Origin: Saccopteryx bilineata
Taxonomy: Eukaryota; Chordata; Mammalia; Chiroptera; Emballonuridae
DNA length: 64,000 nucleotides
NCBI RefSeq assembly: GCF_036850765.1
Contig: NC_089493.1
Location: 217,308,744 to 217,372,743 of the forward strand
Direction of reading: 5' to 3'
Shown here: positions 31,994 through 43,336 of the stretch, piece after piece
How the letters are laid out: the number at the start of each line of letters is the position of its first letter
Position numbering within the stretch: the first letter of the stretch is position 1
Position numbers and translations under genes: made by a program
Notes under the pieces: model-generated
The model's input: only the letters and a program-made list of their open reading frames with translations
Told to the model about the DNA's origin: nothing
Databases searched by the model: none

Positions 31994-34900
31994 CAGTTTG
32001 CTAATATTTTGTTGAGAACTTTAGCACCTATGTTCACCAGGAATATTGACCTTTAGTTTTCTTTATTTATAGTGTCTTTACCTGGTATTAAAATGAGGAC
32101 AATGCTTGCCTCATAAAAGGAGCTTGAAAGTCTTCCCTCCTCTTGAATTTTTTCAAATAGCCTGAGAAGGATAGATGTTAGTTCTATGAATGTTTGGTAA
32201 AATGCACCTGTGAAGCCATCTGTCCAGGACTTTTGTTTGCTGGGAATTTTTTGATAACTTTCTTTTTCATTTGTTGAAATCAGTCTGTTTAAGTTTTCTG
32301 ATTCTTCCAGATTGAATTTTGGAAGATTGTATCTTTCTAGGAATTTATCCAGTTTACCTAGGTTATCCAATTTTTTGGCATATAGATCTTCATAGTATTT
32401 TCTTACAATCCTTTGTATATCTGCGATGTCAGTTGTTACTTCTTCACTTTCATTTCTAATTTTTTGTCCTCTCTCTTTTTTTCGTGAAGAGTCTGGTTAG
32501 AGTTCATCAATCTTGTTTACCTTTTCAAAGAAGCAGCTCTTGGTTTCATTGATTTTTGCTGTTGTTCTTTTGGTGTCTATGTCATTTATTACCATTCTGA
32601 TATTTATTATTTCCTTCTATCTTTCTGGGCTTTATTTGTTGTTCTTTTTTAGTTCTTTTGAATGTAGGGTTAGGCTGTCATTTGAGCTTTTTCTTGTTTC
32701 TTAAGATATACCTGTAATGCTATGAAAACAATCTCATGACTGCTTTTGTGGTGTCTCATAGATTTTGGGTTGCTGTATGTTCATTTTCATTAATTTCAAG
32801 AAATTTTTTATTTCTTCCTTCATCTCACTGTTAACACATTTATTATTTAAAAACATGGTATTTATCCTCTAAGTGTTCAAATGTTTTTTAGTTTTTCTAC
32901 TGTAGTTGATTTTTTGTTTCATGCCATTGTGATCACAGAAGATGCTTGATATTAGTTCAATCTTCTTAGATTTATTGAGACTTGTTTTGTGTCCTAACGT
33001 GGTCTATCCTAGAGAATGTATCATGAGCACTTGAAAAGAATGTATATTCTGCTGCCTTGGGGTGAAAGGTTCTGAAGATATCAATTAAACCCAATTGATC
33101 AAATGTATCATTTAAGGCCACTGTTTCTTTGTTAATATTCAGTCTGGAGGATCTATCCATTGATGTTAGTGGGGTATTAAAACCCCCTACTATTAGAATT
33201 TGCTGTTGATCTCGCCCTTTATATACATCAAAATCTGTTTTATATATTTAGGTGCTCCTATATTAGGTGCATAAATATTTAAAATGGTTATATCCTCCTA
33301 TTGGATTGCTCCCTTTATTATTATGTAGTGACCTTCTTTATGCTGCTGTGCTTCTGTGCTTTCATTTATCTTGTCCTCTAAATTGCCAATTTGATCTTCA
33401 GCTCCATCTAGCCTGCTGTTGATTCCTTCTTGTGCAGTCTTCATTTCTGACATTATATCTGTCATTTCTGACTTATTTTTTTATTTCAATGTCCTTTTTG
33501 ATACTTGCTATCTCTTTAAGTTCCCATTGTGACCATACGTTTTTCCTCTAAGATCCCTGAGCATCCTAAAAATTATTTTAAACTCTGCATCTGGTAGTTT
33601 GGTTGCTTCCATTTCATTTAGTTCTTTTTCTGGAAATTTCTCTTGTGGATTGACTTGGATCATATTTCTTTGCCCATTTTGTCTGTGTATTAGGTAGCGC
33701 TGACTTTGAAATTTGTTGTGGTGTCTTTATGAGGAATATGGACTCAGCGATACTGACCTCCAGGCCCCTGATTTCCTTGCTCTAGGAATTCTTCTTGAGG
33801 GTAGTCTTTACCCTCCTGTGGTATGTGAGTATTGAATGTAGTTGGCCTTTTCATAGGTGCAGTTATCCAGTCAGGCTGGCTGGCATGAATATTAGACAAT
33901 CTGCAGTGTCTGTCCTGTGGGGAGCATTTATTCTCCACAGTGTCTGGTGCCTGCTAGATTCATCCTTTGAGTGTGCTGCTTCTGTAGCTAGCTGAGTCTA
34001 GTGTTGGTTCTGTCACCCACTACTGGTTGTATTGGTTCTAGGTCTTCTTGGGTTGGCATCAGCTGTTGTTTGTAATCTGCCACGGGCTATCTGTCTGCAG
34101 CTACTGCTCTCTTCGCTGTCTTTGTCTTCTCTGCCTGGGTAGTGTGGGAGGAGTCAACCTGTGTATAGGATCAGCTTCCTCCTGTTTAAAGGTGACAGAA
34201 TCTGTATAAAAGCCTCAAGCTCTGTAAGATTTACCTCCATTTTTCAACTCCTCCACCTCCTCTTGCAGCTGCCTGGTCTTCCCACAGAGTCTTCTGTAGA
34301 AAAACTGTGGTGTAGGCTTAGACTGATCTCACCCCACCAACTGCTGTGCAGGTTGCAAGCTTGGTGGGTAAGTGCAGCTGAGTTTGGGAATATGTGAGAC
34401 CCCACACACACACACTTCAGAGGTCTCTTGGTCAGGACCTCAGTACAGGAAAAGTGTCCTCTACTCCAGAGCCTAATCCTCAGCCACTGCTGGATACTCA
34501 AAATTTTATTCTCCTCATCATGGTGAGCAGCAGATTCAGATTGAGTAGGGTCAACAGTCCCCTCTGCAGAAGTTCTTCCAGCTTTTGAGACCCTGGTCTC
34601 AGGGAAGAAGACTAAGAGAGCCCTCCCCTGGGGCTACTTCTTCCCCCCAGAAAGTGGCTAACCCTCTCAACCAGACCCAACAATAAGCCCACAAGAACCC
34701 ACCTTTTACAAGTCCATGCTCCAAACCTCTCCCCTTCCCCCCTGTGAAACCTAGTCCAGCAGGGCAGGATATCTAGCACCCAGGCCAGCAGAATGTGAAG
34801 TTCCACCCTGTCCAATGTATATGAGCTGCTGTGCTGGAGCTCACCTCAGGCTGGCCAGGTGTGAGGAACCCTTCCTTAGGACAAACCACCAGCACGGGTT

Positions 34901-35200
34901 GGTAGGTCCTGAACCGATTCTCTCCACAGCTGGCCACTGGATGTGCCAGCCCTGGACCTCCCTTGAGGGAACTTGGTGCAGACCACTGGGTGACATGGCA
35001 GGTGAACCCCATCTTTATGCCTCCAACTCATACCCCACCTCTCAACTAGACTGGATGTTGTTTGCTCTGGGAAGGGGATGTAACCCTGGGTAAAGTGACA
35101 ACTTTTAGCCACTCACCTGTAACCCCTCAGTAGTCAATATTACCAGTAGCTGGAGGAAAAACTGCCTCAGCTCTTGAAGGGCTGATCTGAGCAGTACAAC

Positions 35201-36660
35201 ACAGCATCTATACAGTCTTTGCTTTCAGGTTAAAAGCTCTTCACAGTTATTTAGTGATCTTCGGTTTTTCATATTAAGAGTGAGATACTTTTAAACGTTT
35301 TTTTTAAGCTCTGATTTCATGCTAGCACTTGTCAATTGTAAAATATACTGTACAGTATTCTAGCTGGTCATTTCATTGGGTTCCCCAAATGTCTTTTTTT
35401 GACTGGTGAGATTTTATAATGAACCATCTTCAGCCTGGACTAGATTTTCAACCATCGGGTTGCCAAGAGGGAAAAAAGAGGTAAGGGAGGTCTTGATATT
35501 CAGTATGCAAATTCTCAATCACCTTGTTTTCAGCAAGTCATTGTCCCTTCCTCACCTCTTCCTGGTACATATCAATGTAGAGATTTTTTTTACCTCCAAC
35601 TCCAAAGACTAAATCTGAAGATTGGGAAAGGGAATTTTCCTGGCTGAGCAATTAGAGATTTAACTATTTCTTATAGAAGCCATCAACTAATCCTCCTATT
35701 TTTAGCCCTACCTTCAATCTCATTTCCAGAGGTACCTGGAAAAGCCAATTTTTAAACCTTTTGGATATTCTACAGTGTGAAGGCTTTTCAGTTTTTTCCT
35801 CTGTCAGCAAAGAATTTAGCTTTCTAGGTCTGCTGAGTCAGTAACATTCATTCATCTGCTTTCTGGCTTCCAAAAATTTGCTTTCTTCTCTCACATTCAC
35901 TCTGTCCTATGAGTGTATGACTTTTTAAAAATATCCCTTTACTGTCATTTTAGGAAGCAAAGTATATGCAAGTACTTAATCTTTAACTTACATATTCTTT
36001 TTCTTTCTCTTTCTCACACATACATTTTTAAAATAGGTAGAATATTCTCATGGTTCTAAAATAACTGTCTCGATTACCCATTTCTCAGCTACCCTGTTGC
36101 CTCTTTCAAACACAATCCCAAGTAGGTAATCATTTTTTATAGACCTCTGTATATCTTTCAAGGGTTTCTTTATAAATGTAAAAAGAAATATGAACATGTC
36201 TTCTTAAGTTTTCCCTTTTCACATAAAACATAACGTAAGACTTCTGCATCTTAAGTTTCCATTTAATATTGCAAAAGCTCTTAACCTATCAGCATAGTGC
36301 TTTCTCATGCTTTTTAACAACTGTATAGTATCCCATTTAAGCAACCACCTATTAAGGGGTATTTCTATTTTTTGCTATAATAAACCCATGTTAATAGACA
36401 TTATCAATTGCCCTCTATGGTGGATGTATCAATTATTAATTCCAACAGAATAATATCTGCTTTACTTCCCCAACCTCCTAGCATTAGAGTGTATTAGAAA
36501 AATAAGTGAATAGGTTAAAATGGTAACTCTGTGTACTTCCAACTTTACTTTTCTCTTAGTACAAGTAAAACTTTTCACATGGCTATGACACACCGTCATT
36601 TCATTTTGCTTGAGTTGCATTCCATTCTTCATAATGCAAGTTAAAATTTTTCTTTGGGGA
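35201..36660. other. Spacer, nothing firmly assigned
   Basis: AT-rich. The phrase around 36290-36380 (CTTTTTAACAACTGTATAGTATCCC..) resembles L1-type or other old repeat text but is too diverged to place. No coding motif. Confidence 0.4.
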
Positions 36661-36664
36661 GGAA

Positions 36665-36667
<3 letters not shown>

Positions 36668-36704
<37 letters not shown>
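36668..36704. repeat. (GT)n microsatellite
   Basis: An uninterrupted GT run of about 18 units. Potential Z-DNA-forming tract and length polymorphism. Confidence 0.95.
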
Positions 36705-36708
<4 letters not shown>

Positions 36709-36761
36709 GCATAGGAAATTCAAAGGCATCATTACAATATTGAGACAAATGTATTAGGGTA

Positions 36762-36861
36762 CCTGGTGAGGTTGAAACTATATTTTGTCCTAATTTTCTC
36801 TCTTTCCAAACCCTGGTGAGGTTGAAAATATATTTTGTCCTAACTTTCTCTCTTTCCAAAC
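36762..36861. repeat. 50-bp tandem duplication
   Basis: Two adjacent 50-base units beginning CCTGGTGAGGTTGAAA differ at about two positions. Probably a local duplication of unique sequence. Confidence 0.9.
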
Positions 36862-37114
36862 CACTATTCTAATATGAACAGTAAGATCAAGTATATTCTT
36901 CCTTGAAGTAATGCATAGGGAAGGGTTGAAAAGAAGAATTATCTGACTAAAGACAGAGTTAGAAGGCCTGTGGTTTGACTTGCATCTGTTCTACATGTAA
37001 ATTTGTTCTTAATGCATTCATAATTATAAGATTCAAAACCTCTTCCCCTAAAAAGAACATCCTCAAAACAAAGATTTAGTTAATAGATTTAACAAGTTGA
37101 ATATGCACCATAGG

Positions 37115-37222
37115 GAAGGTTTAAAAACCTGGAATGCTGAGGTCACTGTTTCAAAACCCTAGACTTGCCTGGGAAAGGCAAATACAAGAAGCAAGAAGTT
37201 GACGCTTCCTGCTCAACATCCC

Positions 37223-37267
<45 letters not shown>

Positions 37268-37296
37268 AAATCATTAGGTTAAATTTTTTAAATTAA
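37115..37296 (+). mobile_element. 5'-truncated tRNA-SINE with (CT)n stretch
   Basis: Contains CCTGGAATGCTGAGGTCACT and TTGACGCTTCCTGCTC, shared with the SINE at 21367, and a (CT)n run near 37226-37266. The tRNA-like head is missing. Confidence 0.75.
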
Positions 37297-37505
37297 AGAG
37301 AGAGGGAAAGGAAGGAAGGAAGGGAGGGAGGGAGAGTAGAGAGGGAAGGAGGGAGGGAAGTAAGGAGGGAGGGAGGAAGGGAAGTAAGGAGGGAGGGAGG
37401 GAGGGAGGGAGGAAGGAAGGAAGGAAGGAAGGAAGGAAGGAAGGAAGGAAGGAAGGAAGGAAGGAAGGAAGGAAGGAAAAAAGAGGGAGAAAGAGAGAAA
37501 GAGAG
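37297..37505. repeat. (GGAA)n / (GGGA)n microsatellite
   Basis: About 200 bases of purine repeats, mostly GGAA and GGGA tetramers, grown from the A-rich tail of the adjoining SINE. Low-complexity proline/serine reading frames on the other strand are artefacts. Confidence 0.95.
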
Positions 37506-38270
37506 AAAGAAAATTCTTAGAATCCAAATCTTGCTTTCTTTTTTCCCTTTAAGGGAGTTTTCTTTTTATTGCCAATATTGAACAACATCCACCATCCCTT
37601 ATGACTTAAATTAGTAACAATTATTTCCCAGCAACACAGGTATAGAAAAAGTCTCCTAGAAATTCAGTTTGGCCAACTATTTCTGATTTAATTGAATATT
37701 TTCATCTTAATATAAAAGGAAAATGTGGACCTTGCTTAATATGGTTAAGTCTACTTGCTTGGTAGAGACTTTAAATATATGAACTTTCAATACAAGTGTC
37801 TATTTTCTAATAAAAGATTGCTCTTCAGCAGGCCAACCCCAAATCTTTAACCTACTGTTAAATTTAAGGAGGTCCTCAATGGTAGGAAATATAATATTTT
37901 TGTCTCTTAGCATTTAACTGATATATGTTGAGTGATTTTTACTCTAAAGGGCCATCCATCAGGAATAGACTTCCATCAATAAATTGCAAGAATTATGTTC
38001 TACGACAGTTCATGTCTCCTAGCTGTCAGGCTTACAAGGACCTCTGGAAGACCTTGAGGATACAGTCCATGGTAGCACCATAGAGTGAAAATGATCACTC
38101 TTTTCAGAGAACACAATGGTGTGAACAAATGTTACAAGTATATTAAAATTAGAAATGTTGGACTCCAGAGATTCTATTAAGCATCCCTGATAGGAGTAAC
38201 CCTGATGATATTTGATTCTATAAAAGATCAGTAAACTTCCTAAAATTATATAATAAAAAAATATTTTATA
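37506..38270. other. AT-rich spacer, nothing assigned
   Basis: No repeat ends, RNA gene or coding motif recognised. Confidence 0.5.
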
Positions 38271-38272
38271 TA

Positions 38273-38533
38273 CCATATTTCCCCATGTATAAAACACACT
38301 CTTTTTCAAAAAATTTGAGGTCTAAAAACTGGGTGCATCTTATACAGTGGTTGTAGATTTTTTTTACTTGCACTTCCCACTTTTTTGCACTTGTTGTCTT
38401 TGTGCTCATTGTTTAATGATGATTAAAACTTGAGTTCAATAACTTTATGTAATACTTTTTTTTTTCAAACTTTGGTCCCCAAAATTAAGGTTCATCTTAT
38501 ACATGGGAGCGTCTTACACATGGGGAAATATGG
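38273..38533 (+). mobile_element. pogo/Tigger-like deletion derivative, second copy
   Basis: TA at 38271-38272 and 38534-38535 flank ends CCATATTTCCCCATGTATAA and its inverse. AACTTGAGTTCAATAAC is shared, in opposite orientation, with the copy at 19814-20145. The transposase tail seen there is deleted here. Confidence 0.75.
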
Positions 38534-38535
38534 TA

Positions 38536-39322
38536 TTCTCAGAATAACACAAGACATTGATCTCCCGAGTTCTAAAGAAAAGGATAATCTGGGTTGACTA
38601 GACAATTAGATATTAATAATTCTACTTAATATTTAGAGTACACAGAAGTAACTCTAATGTAAATATCGTATATATTTTCAAACAAACCAGAGATTTGGTT
38701 TTACTAATTTTAGATTTAACTTGGCAAAGTTCCATAGGGTTTTTGGGTGACGTTCCCACTGAATACTTTAACTACAGGATAGCAGATGACTGAACTCAGA
38801 ATCAGGAAACAAATTACCTATATCAATTGAATGGGTGAGCCAAGTCTGTTTAACCAGGATCTCCAAGATTCAACTAAGCTGTCATCCAGATGACTATATT
38901 TCATTCCAATAATTCCTGCTTGCAAACCAAATACTGAACAATTCATCATTCTACTATTAAAATGATCCCCTGTTTGACTAATGCACCTCCACCAAGACCT
39001 ACCAAGAGTTTTGCTTTAGACTTTAGATCCAGGGCCATAAAACCCTACTTCTCTTCTTTCTGGCTGGATTCTTCAAAGATACTCTCACACATCCTTTTAC
39101 CAATTGTACTCCTAAACCCAAGGTTCCTTCCATTTCCTACTAATAATTTAAGAATTCTTTCTTCATTCAAGCAATCCTCTAAAATAAAATCTCCATAAAG
39201 GCTCTTTGGAAAAAATGTTTTCCTAAATTTTACTCTCAAATGCAAATTTTATAGCCTTCACTACTCAATACATATTTCTATGTTTTGCTTAATATTGTAT
39301 TTGTAATTTATGTAATTTATAA
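38536..39322. other. AT-rich spacer, nothing assigned
   Basis: Open frames at about 38962-39245 on both strands have no motif. Confidence 0.5.
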
Positions 39323-39337
39323 AACATCTACTTTTTT

Positions 39338-39690
39338 CTATTATTATTATTGCAGGGAGGCAAACAGACTCCCCCATACACTCCGACCAGAATCCACCCA
39401 GAAAGCCCTCTACAGGCAATGCTCTGCCCATTTGGGGCCACTGCTCTATTGCTTGGAGCTGTTTTAGCACCTAAGGCAAGGCCATGGTGCCATCCTCAGC
39501 GCTCAAGGCCTACTTGCTCAAACTATTCAAGCCATGGCTGTGGGAGGCAAAGAGAGAGAGAGAAAGAGAGAAGGGGAATGGGGGATTTAAAAGCAGATGG
39601 TCGCTTCTCTTGTGTGCCCTGACAAGGAATTGAATCCAGGACTTCCACACTCTGGGCCAATGCTCTACTGCTGAGCCAACCAGCCAGGCC
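39338..39690 (-). mobile_element. Older long-form tRNA-SINE, minus strand
   Basis: AACATCTACTTTTTT is duplicated at 39323-39337 and 39691-39705. The right end is the inverted head GGCCTGGCTGGTTGGCTCAG. Diverged body. Confidence 0.9.
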
Positions 39691-39705
39691 AACATCTACT
39701 TTTTT

Positions 39706-40130
39706 ATATGTTCCTTCATGACTATAAAAATTTAGGCTACCTAAGATTAGCTTGCAGAGGCCTGGAAATAACTCACATGAAATAACATAATATAATGACT
39801 GCCATGCTAGATTAAACAAAAGTATTTAATAAATGCTTGTGCTGCTAAGCTCATCAATTCCAGATTCTTTGTAATTTTGTAGTTTTAAAGGTCTGATCCT
39901 TTCCATCTTGAAATAGTCTACAAAACCACTATAAGGAGACAGTAAAATCCAGTGTTTATGGGTGGGCTCTGGAGTCAGAAAGCTCAGGATCACATTTCAA
40001 TTTCTGTTACCACCAAGCTTTCATTTTCTTGTGTATAAAATAAAGACAATCCAAGAGTATCTATTCCAGGTTAATAAGATTAAAATATATAATGTACATA
40101 AATGCCTGAAATATAGCAGCACTTAATATT
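39706..40130. other. AT-rich spacer, nothing assigned
   Basis: No structure noticed. Confidence 0.5.
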
Positions 40131-40136
40131 ACAATT

Positions 40137-40440
40137 TTTTTTAGGTAAGAAACTGGGAGATAGTGAGGCAGACTCCTGAATGTGCCTCGATTGGGATCTA
40201 CCCAGAAACCCCATCTTGGGCCAATGCTCAAGTACCAAGCTATTTTTATTTTTAGCACTTGAGGTTGATGCATTCCAATGTAGCTCAGCATCCAGGGCCA
40301 CTGGCTGCAAGAGGAAAAGAAAGAGAGAAGGGAGACAGGGAGGAACAGATGGTCGCTTCTCCTGTGTGCCCTGACCAAGAATCCAACCCGGGATGTCCAC
40401 ATGCCAGGACAACACTATCCCTGAGCCACTGGCCAAGGTC
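40137..40440 (-). mobile_element. Older long-form tRNA-SINE, minus strand, internally shortened
   Basis: The GCCACTGGCCAAGGTC end and the AGACTCC..CCAGAAACCCC body place it in the long family. AATATTAC is repeated at both edges. It lacks part of the CT-rich body. Confidence 0.8.
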
Positions 40441-40834
40441 AATATTACTAAATTTTTTAAAAAGTATTTCCTTTACAAAACTTAGCTGCAGAAAATGTAA
40501 TATTCATGAAAAAAAAAAAACATCTTATTTCTATACTTTCATATAGCACAAAGGAAACAGGTTGAAATAGTCTTCTCTAAAATAACAATAATTACTTTTC
40601 CCACAAATTAGGGAACCATGTCCCTAGTTTTGACCAGGATAGTTTTGAATTATACCAGTTGTCCCAAAGTAAATAATAGTATCCCAAAAGCCTCTTCACT
40701 CAAATAACCTGGAGTTCAGATGATAAAATATGTAGTCAATTGTGCTGGTTATTAAACTATTTTTTCCCCATAGCTCCAAACCACTATTCTATACTCAACT
40801 GTGTAATACTGAGATTGGGACTGTGTAAACTATA

Positions 40835-40908
40835 CTGCTCACAAAAATTAGGGGATATTTCAAAACTGGATATGAAACTATAGAATAGCCCCTAATTTTT
40901 GTGAGCAG
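40835..40908. mobile_element. Palindromic TA-flanked MITE, 74 bp
   Basis: Same ends (CTGCTCACAAAAATTAGG and inverse) as 22328-22437, with TA at 40833-40834 and 40909-40910. The inner inverted pair of the longer copy is reduced. Confidence 0.85.
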
Positions 40909-40910
40909 TA

Positions 40911-42344
40911 CTATATACACTTCCCTGCCAGCTGCATTTTCGTAAGGGTCCACTAATAGGACTAGAACAGTGAAATAGAAAGGCAGGGGATGGAAAGAAC
41001 TTTGCTGTTTCCTGTTTGCTTATTGTTTCAATCAGCATCTCCAGGGCAATTGCTCTTCATCAATAGACAGTTCTTGGTTCCAGTCTCCAGCTTTTTCTCA
41101 GCATTCTGCAAACCAGCCTCATCATTCCCTGTCAATACTAAGCACCACCTATCAGTGTCCCTGAGTCCCAGCAAGAAAAGACCTCTCCTCCAAACTTCTT
41201 GTTTCTGTTCCCTTAGCTCTAGTGGTGGCAGCTGCTTCTTGCAGATAACTATATACTTCAGTGTTCACTCATTATTGGGTTCTCCAGTCCCAATTTAACC
41301 TGTTTCTTATATTACAATCTTAATTACAATTGTAATATAATTGTAATTATATTACAATTATATCATGTTCTTTTTTTATTCCTGTCTAAAACCTGACACT
41401 AATACTATTCAAAAAGGAATGAAAATGGGATTGGGGCTTTAAAAAACTTCTTTTTGCTTTTATACAATGTTTTTATATATTACTTGTGTACTTAAAATTA
41501 AATTACATATCTTAAGTGATATTTGAAATTACTGTATCATCTTCACATTGGTCTTCAGAACACTGTAAATAACGTTTTAAAAAACACATCACTAGTAAAC
41601 TGAGAAAATTTACTTCTAGATTCTAGCATCAGATAGATGACTAATGGAGTTGAGGACATTAATTATTTAAATGGGGCCTACTCATCATAGTGTTTGCTAT
41701 CTGAAGGCCATTAACACTAACTCATCAACAAAACATAAAAATCACCCACTAGAAGTGCTGCATGGATTCCTACAATAAAAGATTAAATAGCCTACAAAAC
41801 CTACAACATATTAACTACATAACAAATATGTCTATTTCCCCTCCATCATAGCTACCTACCTCCAGATGTTTGCTAAGAGCTGTTAATAGGGACATAGCTT
41901 CTTTAGAAAGTAAACTGTGTTGGCTTAAACAAAGGTAAAGATCTTAGCTGACAAATCCTAAACGAGTAAAGCTTACCAGGACATCAAACAGCAATGTACT
42001 ATGAAAGTTTAGCAAGAAACAACTATTTTCTCACATCACAAAATGCTACTGCATGATAAATATAATAATAAATATGACTAATACCAACCTCCACTTCCTT
42101 CTTTTTAAAAGCAAATTCACTCCTTCCTTCTTCCTGCCACATCTACTAACACAATTTCACTGGCCTTTCAACTCTTCAGTAACTGATTACTCACACTGGA
42201 AAAACTTGAGCATAACTCAAACCCTGTGTAAGAGAAACTATCCACAAACAAAAACAACTCAGGTGAGCACTCTTCCCTCAACCTAGGAGGAATAAAAGAA
42301 ACAAAACTACTGATATCCCAAGAAGCATTTACATTAATAATAAA
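40911..42344. other. AT-rich spacer; small AT palindrome at 41307-41363
   Basis: Around 41307-41363, TATATTACAATCTTAATTAC and ATTGTAATATAATTGTAAT form overlapping inverted repeats. A T/C-rich open frame at 40990-41298 has no conserved motif. Otherwise nothing. Confidence 0.5.
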
Positions 42345-42600
42345 TAAGCCCTGGCTAGTGGCGCAGTGTACAGAGCATTGCCCCAGGGCACGGAGGTCGC
42401 CAGTTTGATCCCAGGGTCTCTGGCTCCATCCCAAAGTCACCAGTTCAAGTCCCAATGAGGGCTTGACCCTGAGAGGGCCAGCTTAGTTCCAAAAACATCC
42501 TGAGGTCATTGGTTTCAGCCCTGGTCAGAACACAGGAAACAACCAATGGTTGTGCAACCAAGTGGCACAACTTGATGCTTTTCTTTCTCTCACGCTAAAT
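42345..42600 (+). mobile_element. tRNA-derived SINE, divergent, plus strand
   Basis: Head AAGCCCTGGCTAGTGGCGCA, several 'CCCA..GTCACCAGTT' repeats in the body, then CTCACGCTAAATAAATAAA. The tail has expanded into the following purine repeat. Confidence 0.8.
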
Positions 42601-42845
42601 AAATAAATAAAATAAATGAAAGGAAAGAAGGAAGGAAGGAAGGAAGGAAGGAAGGAAGGAAGGAAGGAAGGAAGGAAGGAAGGAAGGAAGGAAGGAAGGA
42701 GGGGAAGGAAGGAGGGGAAGGGGAAGGGGAAGGGGAAGGGGAAGGGGAAGGGGAAGGGGAAGGGGAAGGGGAAGGGGAAGGGGAAGGGGAAGGGGAAGGG
42801 GAAGGGGAAGGGGAAGGGGAAGGGGAAGGGGAAGGGGAAAGGGAA
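42601..42845. repeat. (GGAA)n then (GGGGAA)n microsatellite
   Basis: Roughly 20 GGAA units are followed by about 20 GGGGAA units. The G-runs could form quadruplex DNA and GGAA arrays can bind ETS factors; both are family knowledge, not shown here. Frames of repeated Lys-Gly or Pro-Leu are artefacts. Confidence 0.95.
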
Positions 42846-43336
42846 GGATCTCTAAGTAACAAAAAGTAGCTTGGGTTACTTTCCCCAATAAAGCGGTAGA
42901 CAAGGAAGCCTATATTTATTTTTATCTGTTTTATTCTTCACTTTCTTTATTCTTCAATTTCATGGAAATCAACATTTTGTAATCAAAATATAGGAAGCAT
43001 TTCATCAGTAAGATTGATAAAAACTTTAAAAAAAAATTTTTTTTTTCATTCTTTTTTTTTTTAATATTAATATTTTTTTATTAAATTTAATGCACTGACA
43101 TTGATAAATCAGGGTACATATGTTGAGAGAAAATATCTCTAGATTATTTTGACATTTGATTGTGCTGTATACCCCTCCCGCAAAGTTAAATTGTCTTCTG
43201 TCACCTTCTATCTGGTTTTCTTTGTGCCCCTCCCCTCCCCTAACCCCTCTCTCCTTCTTCACCCCCTCTCCCCTCCCCCAACCCCCCCCCACCCCTGTTG
43301 CCATCACATTCTTGTTCATGTCTCTGAGTCTCATTT

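Larger units (their letters stand above)
28100..33340 (-). pseudogene. ORF2: L1 ORF2 (endonuclease/reverse transcriptase), degraded and SINE-split
   Basis: Minus-strand pieces show the endonuclease end with SSAHDTFSRIDH (about 33020), the finger region MDNLGKLDKFLERYNLPKFN (about 32310-32370) and the C-terminal region with a zinc-knuckle-like [18 protein letters not shown] (about 28250). Frames change many times and four of the five SINEs cut RT sequence. It once supplied nicking and reverse transcription at insertion sites. Now it cannot. Confidence 0.85.
27475..35200 (-). mobile_element. Old L1 element, minus strand, with five nested SINEs
   Basis: Starting at the left with a TTTC-rich tail and 3' UTR, the sequence carries L1 ORF2 from about 33340 down to 28100, the ORF1 start region (about 33750-33400) and a 5' UTR region matching that of the L1 at 43047-48993 (for example GGTCTTCTTGGGTTGGCATC versus GGTCTTCGTGGGTTGGTATC). 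Most of ORF1 is missing. The five SINEs inside add about 1.9 kb. The right limit is uncertain because the 5' end shows no target duplication that I can see. Confidence 0.8.

Noticed and set aside
37288..37527. Ser/Leu/Pro-rich frame on the minus strand
   Set aside because: Pure translation of the GGAA/GGGA repeat.
42590..42903. Long reading frames of repeated Pro-Ser, Pro-Leu or Lys-Gly
   Set aside because: They come from the (GGAA)n/(GGGGAA)n microsatellite, which is open in several frames on both strands.
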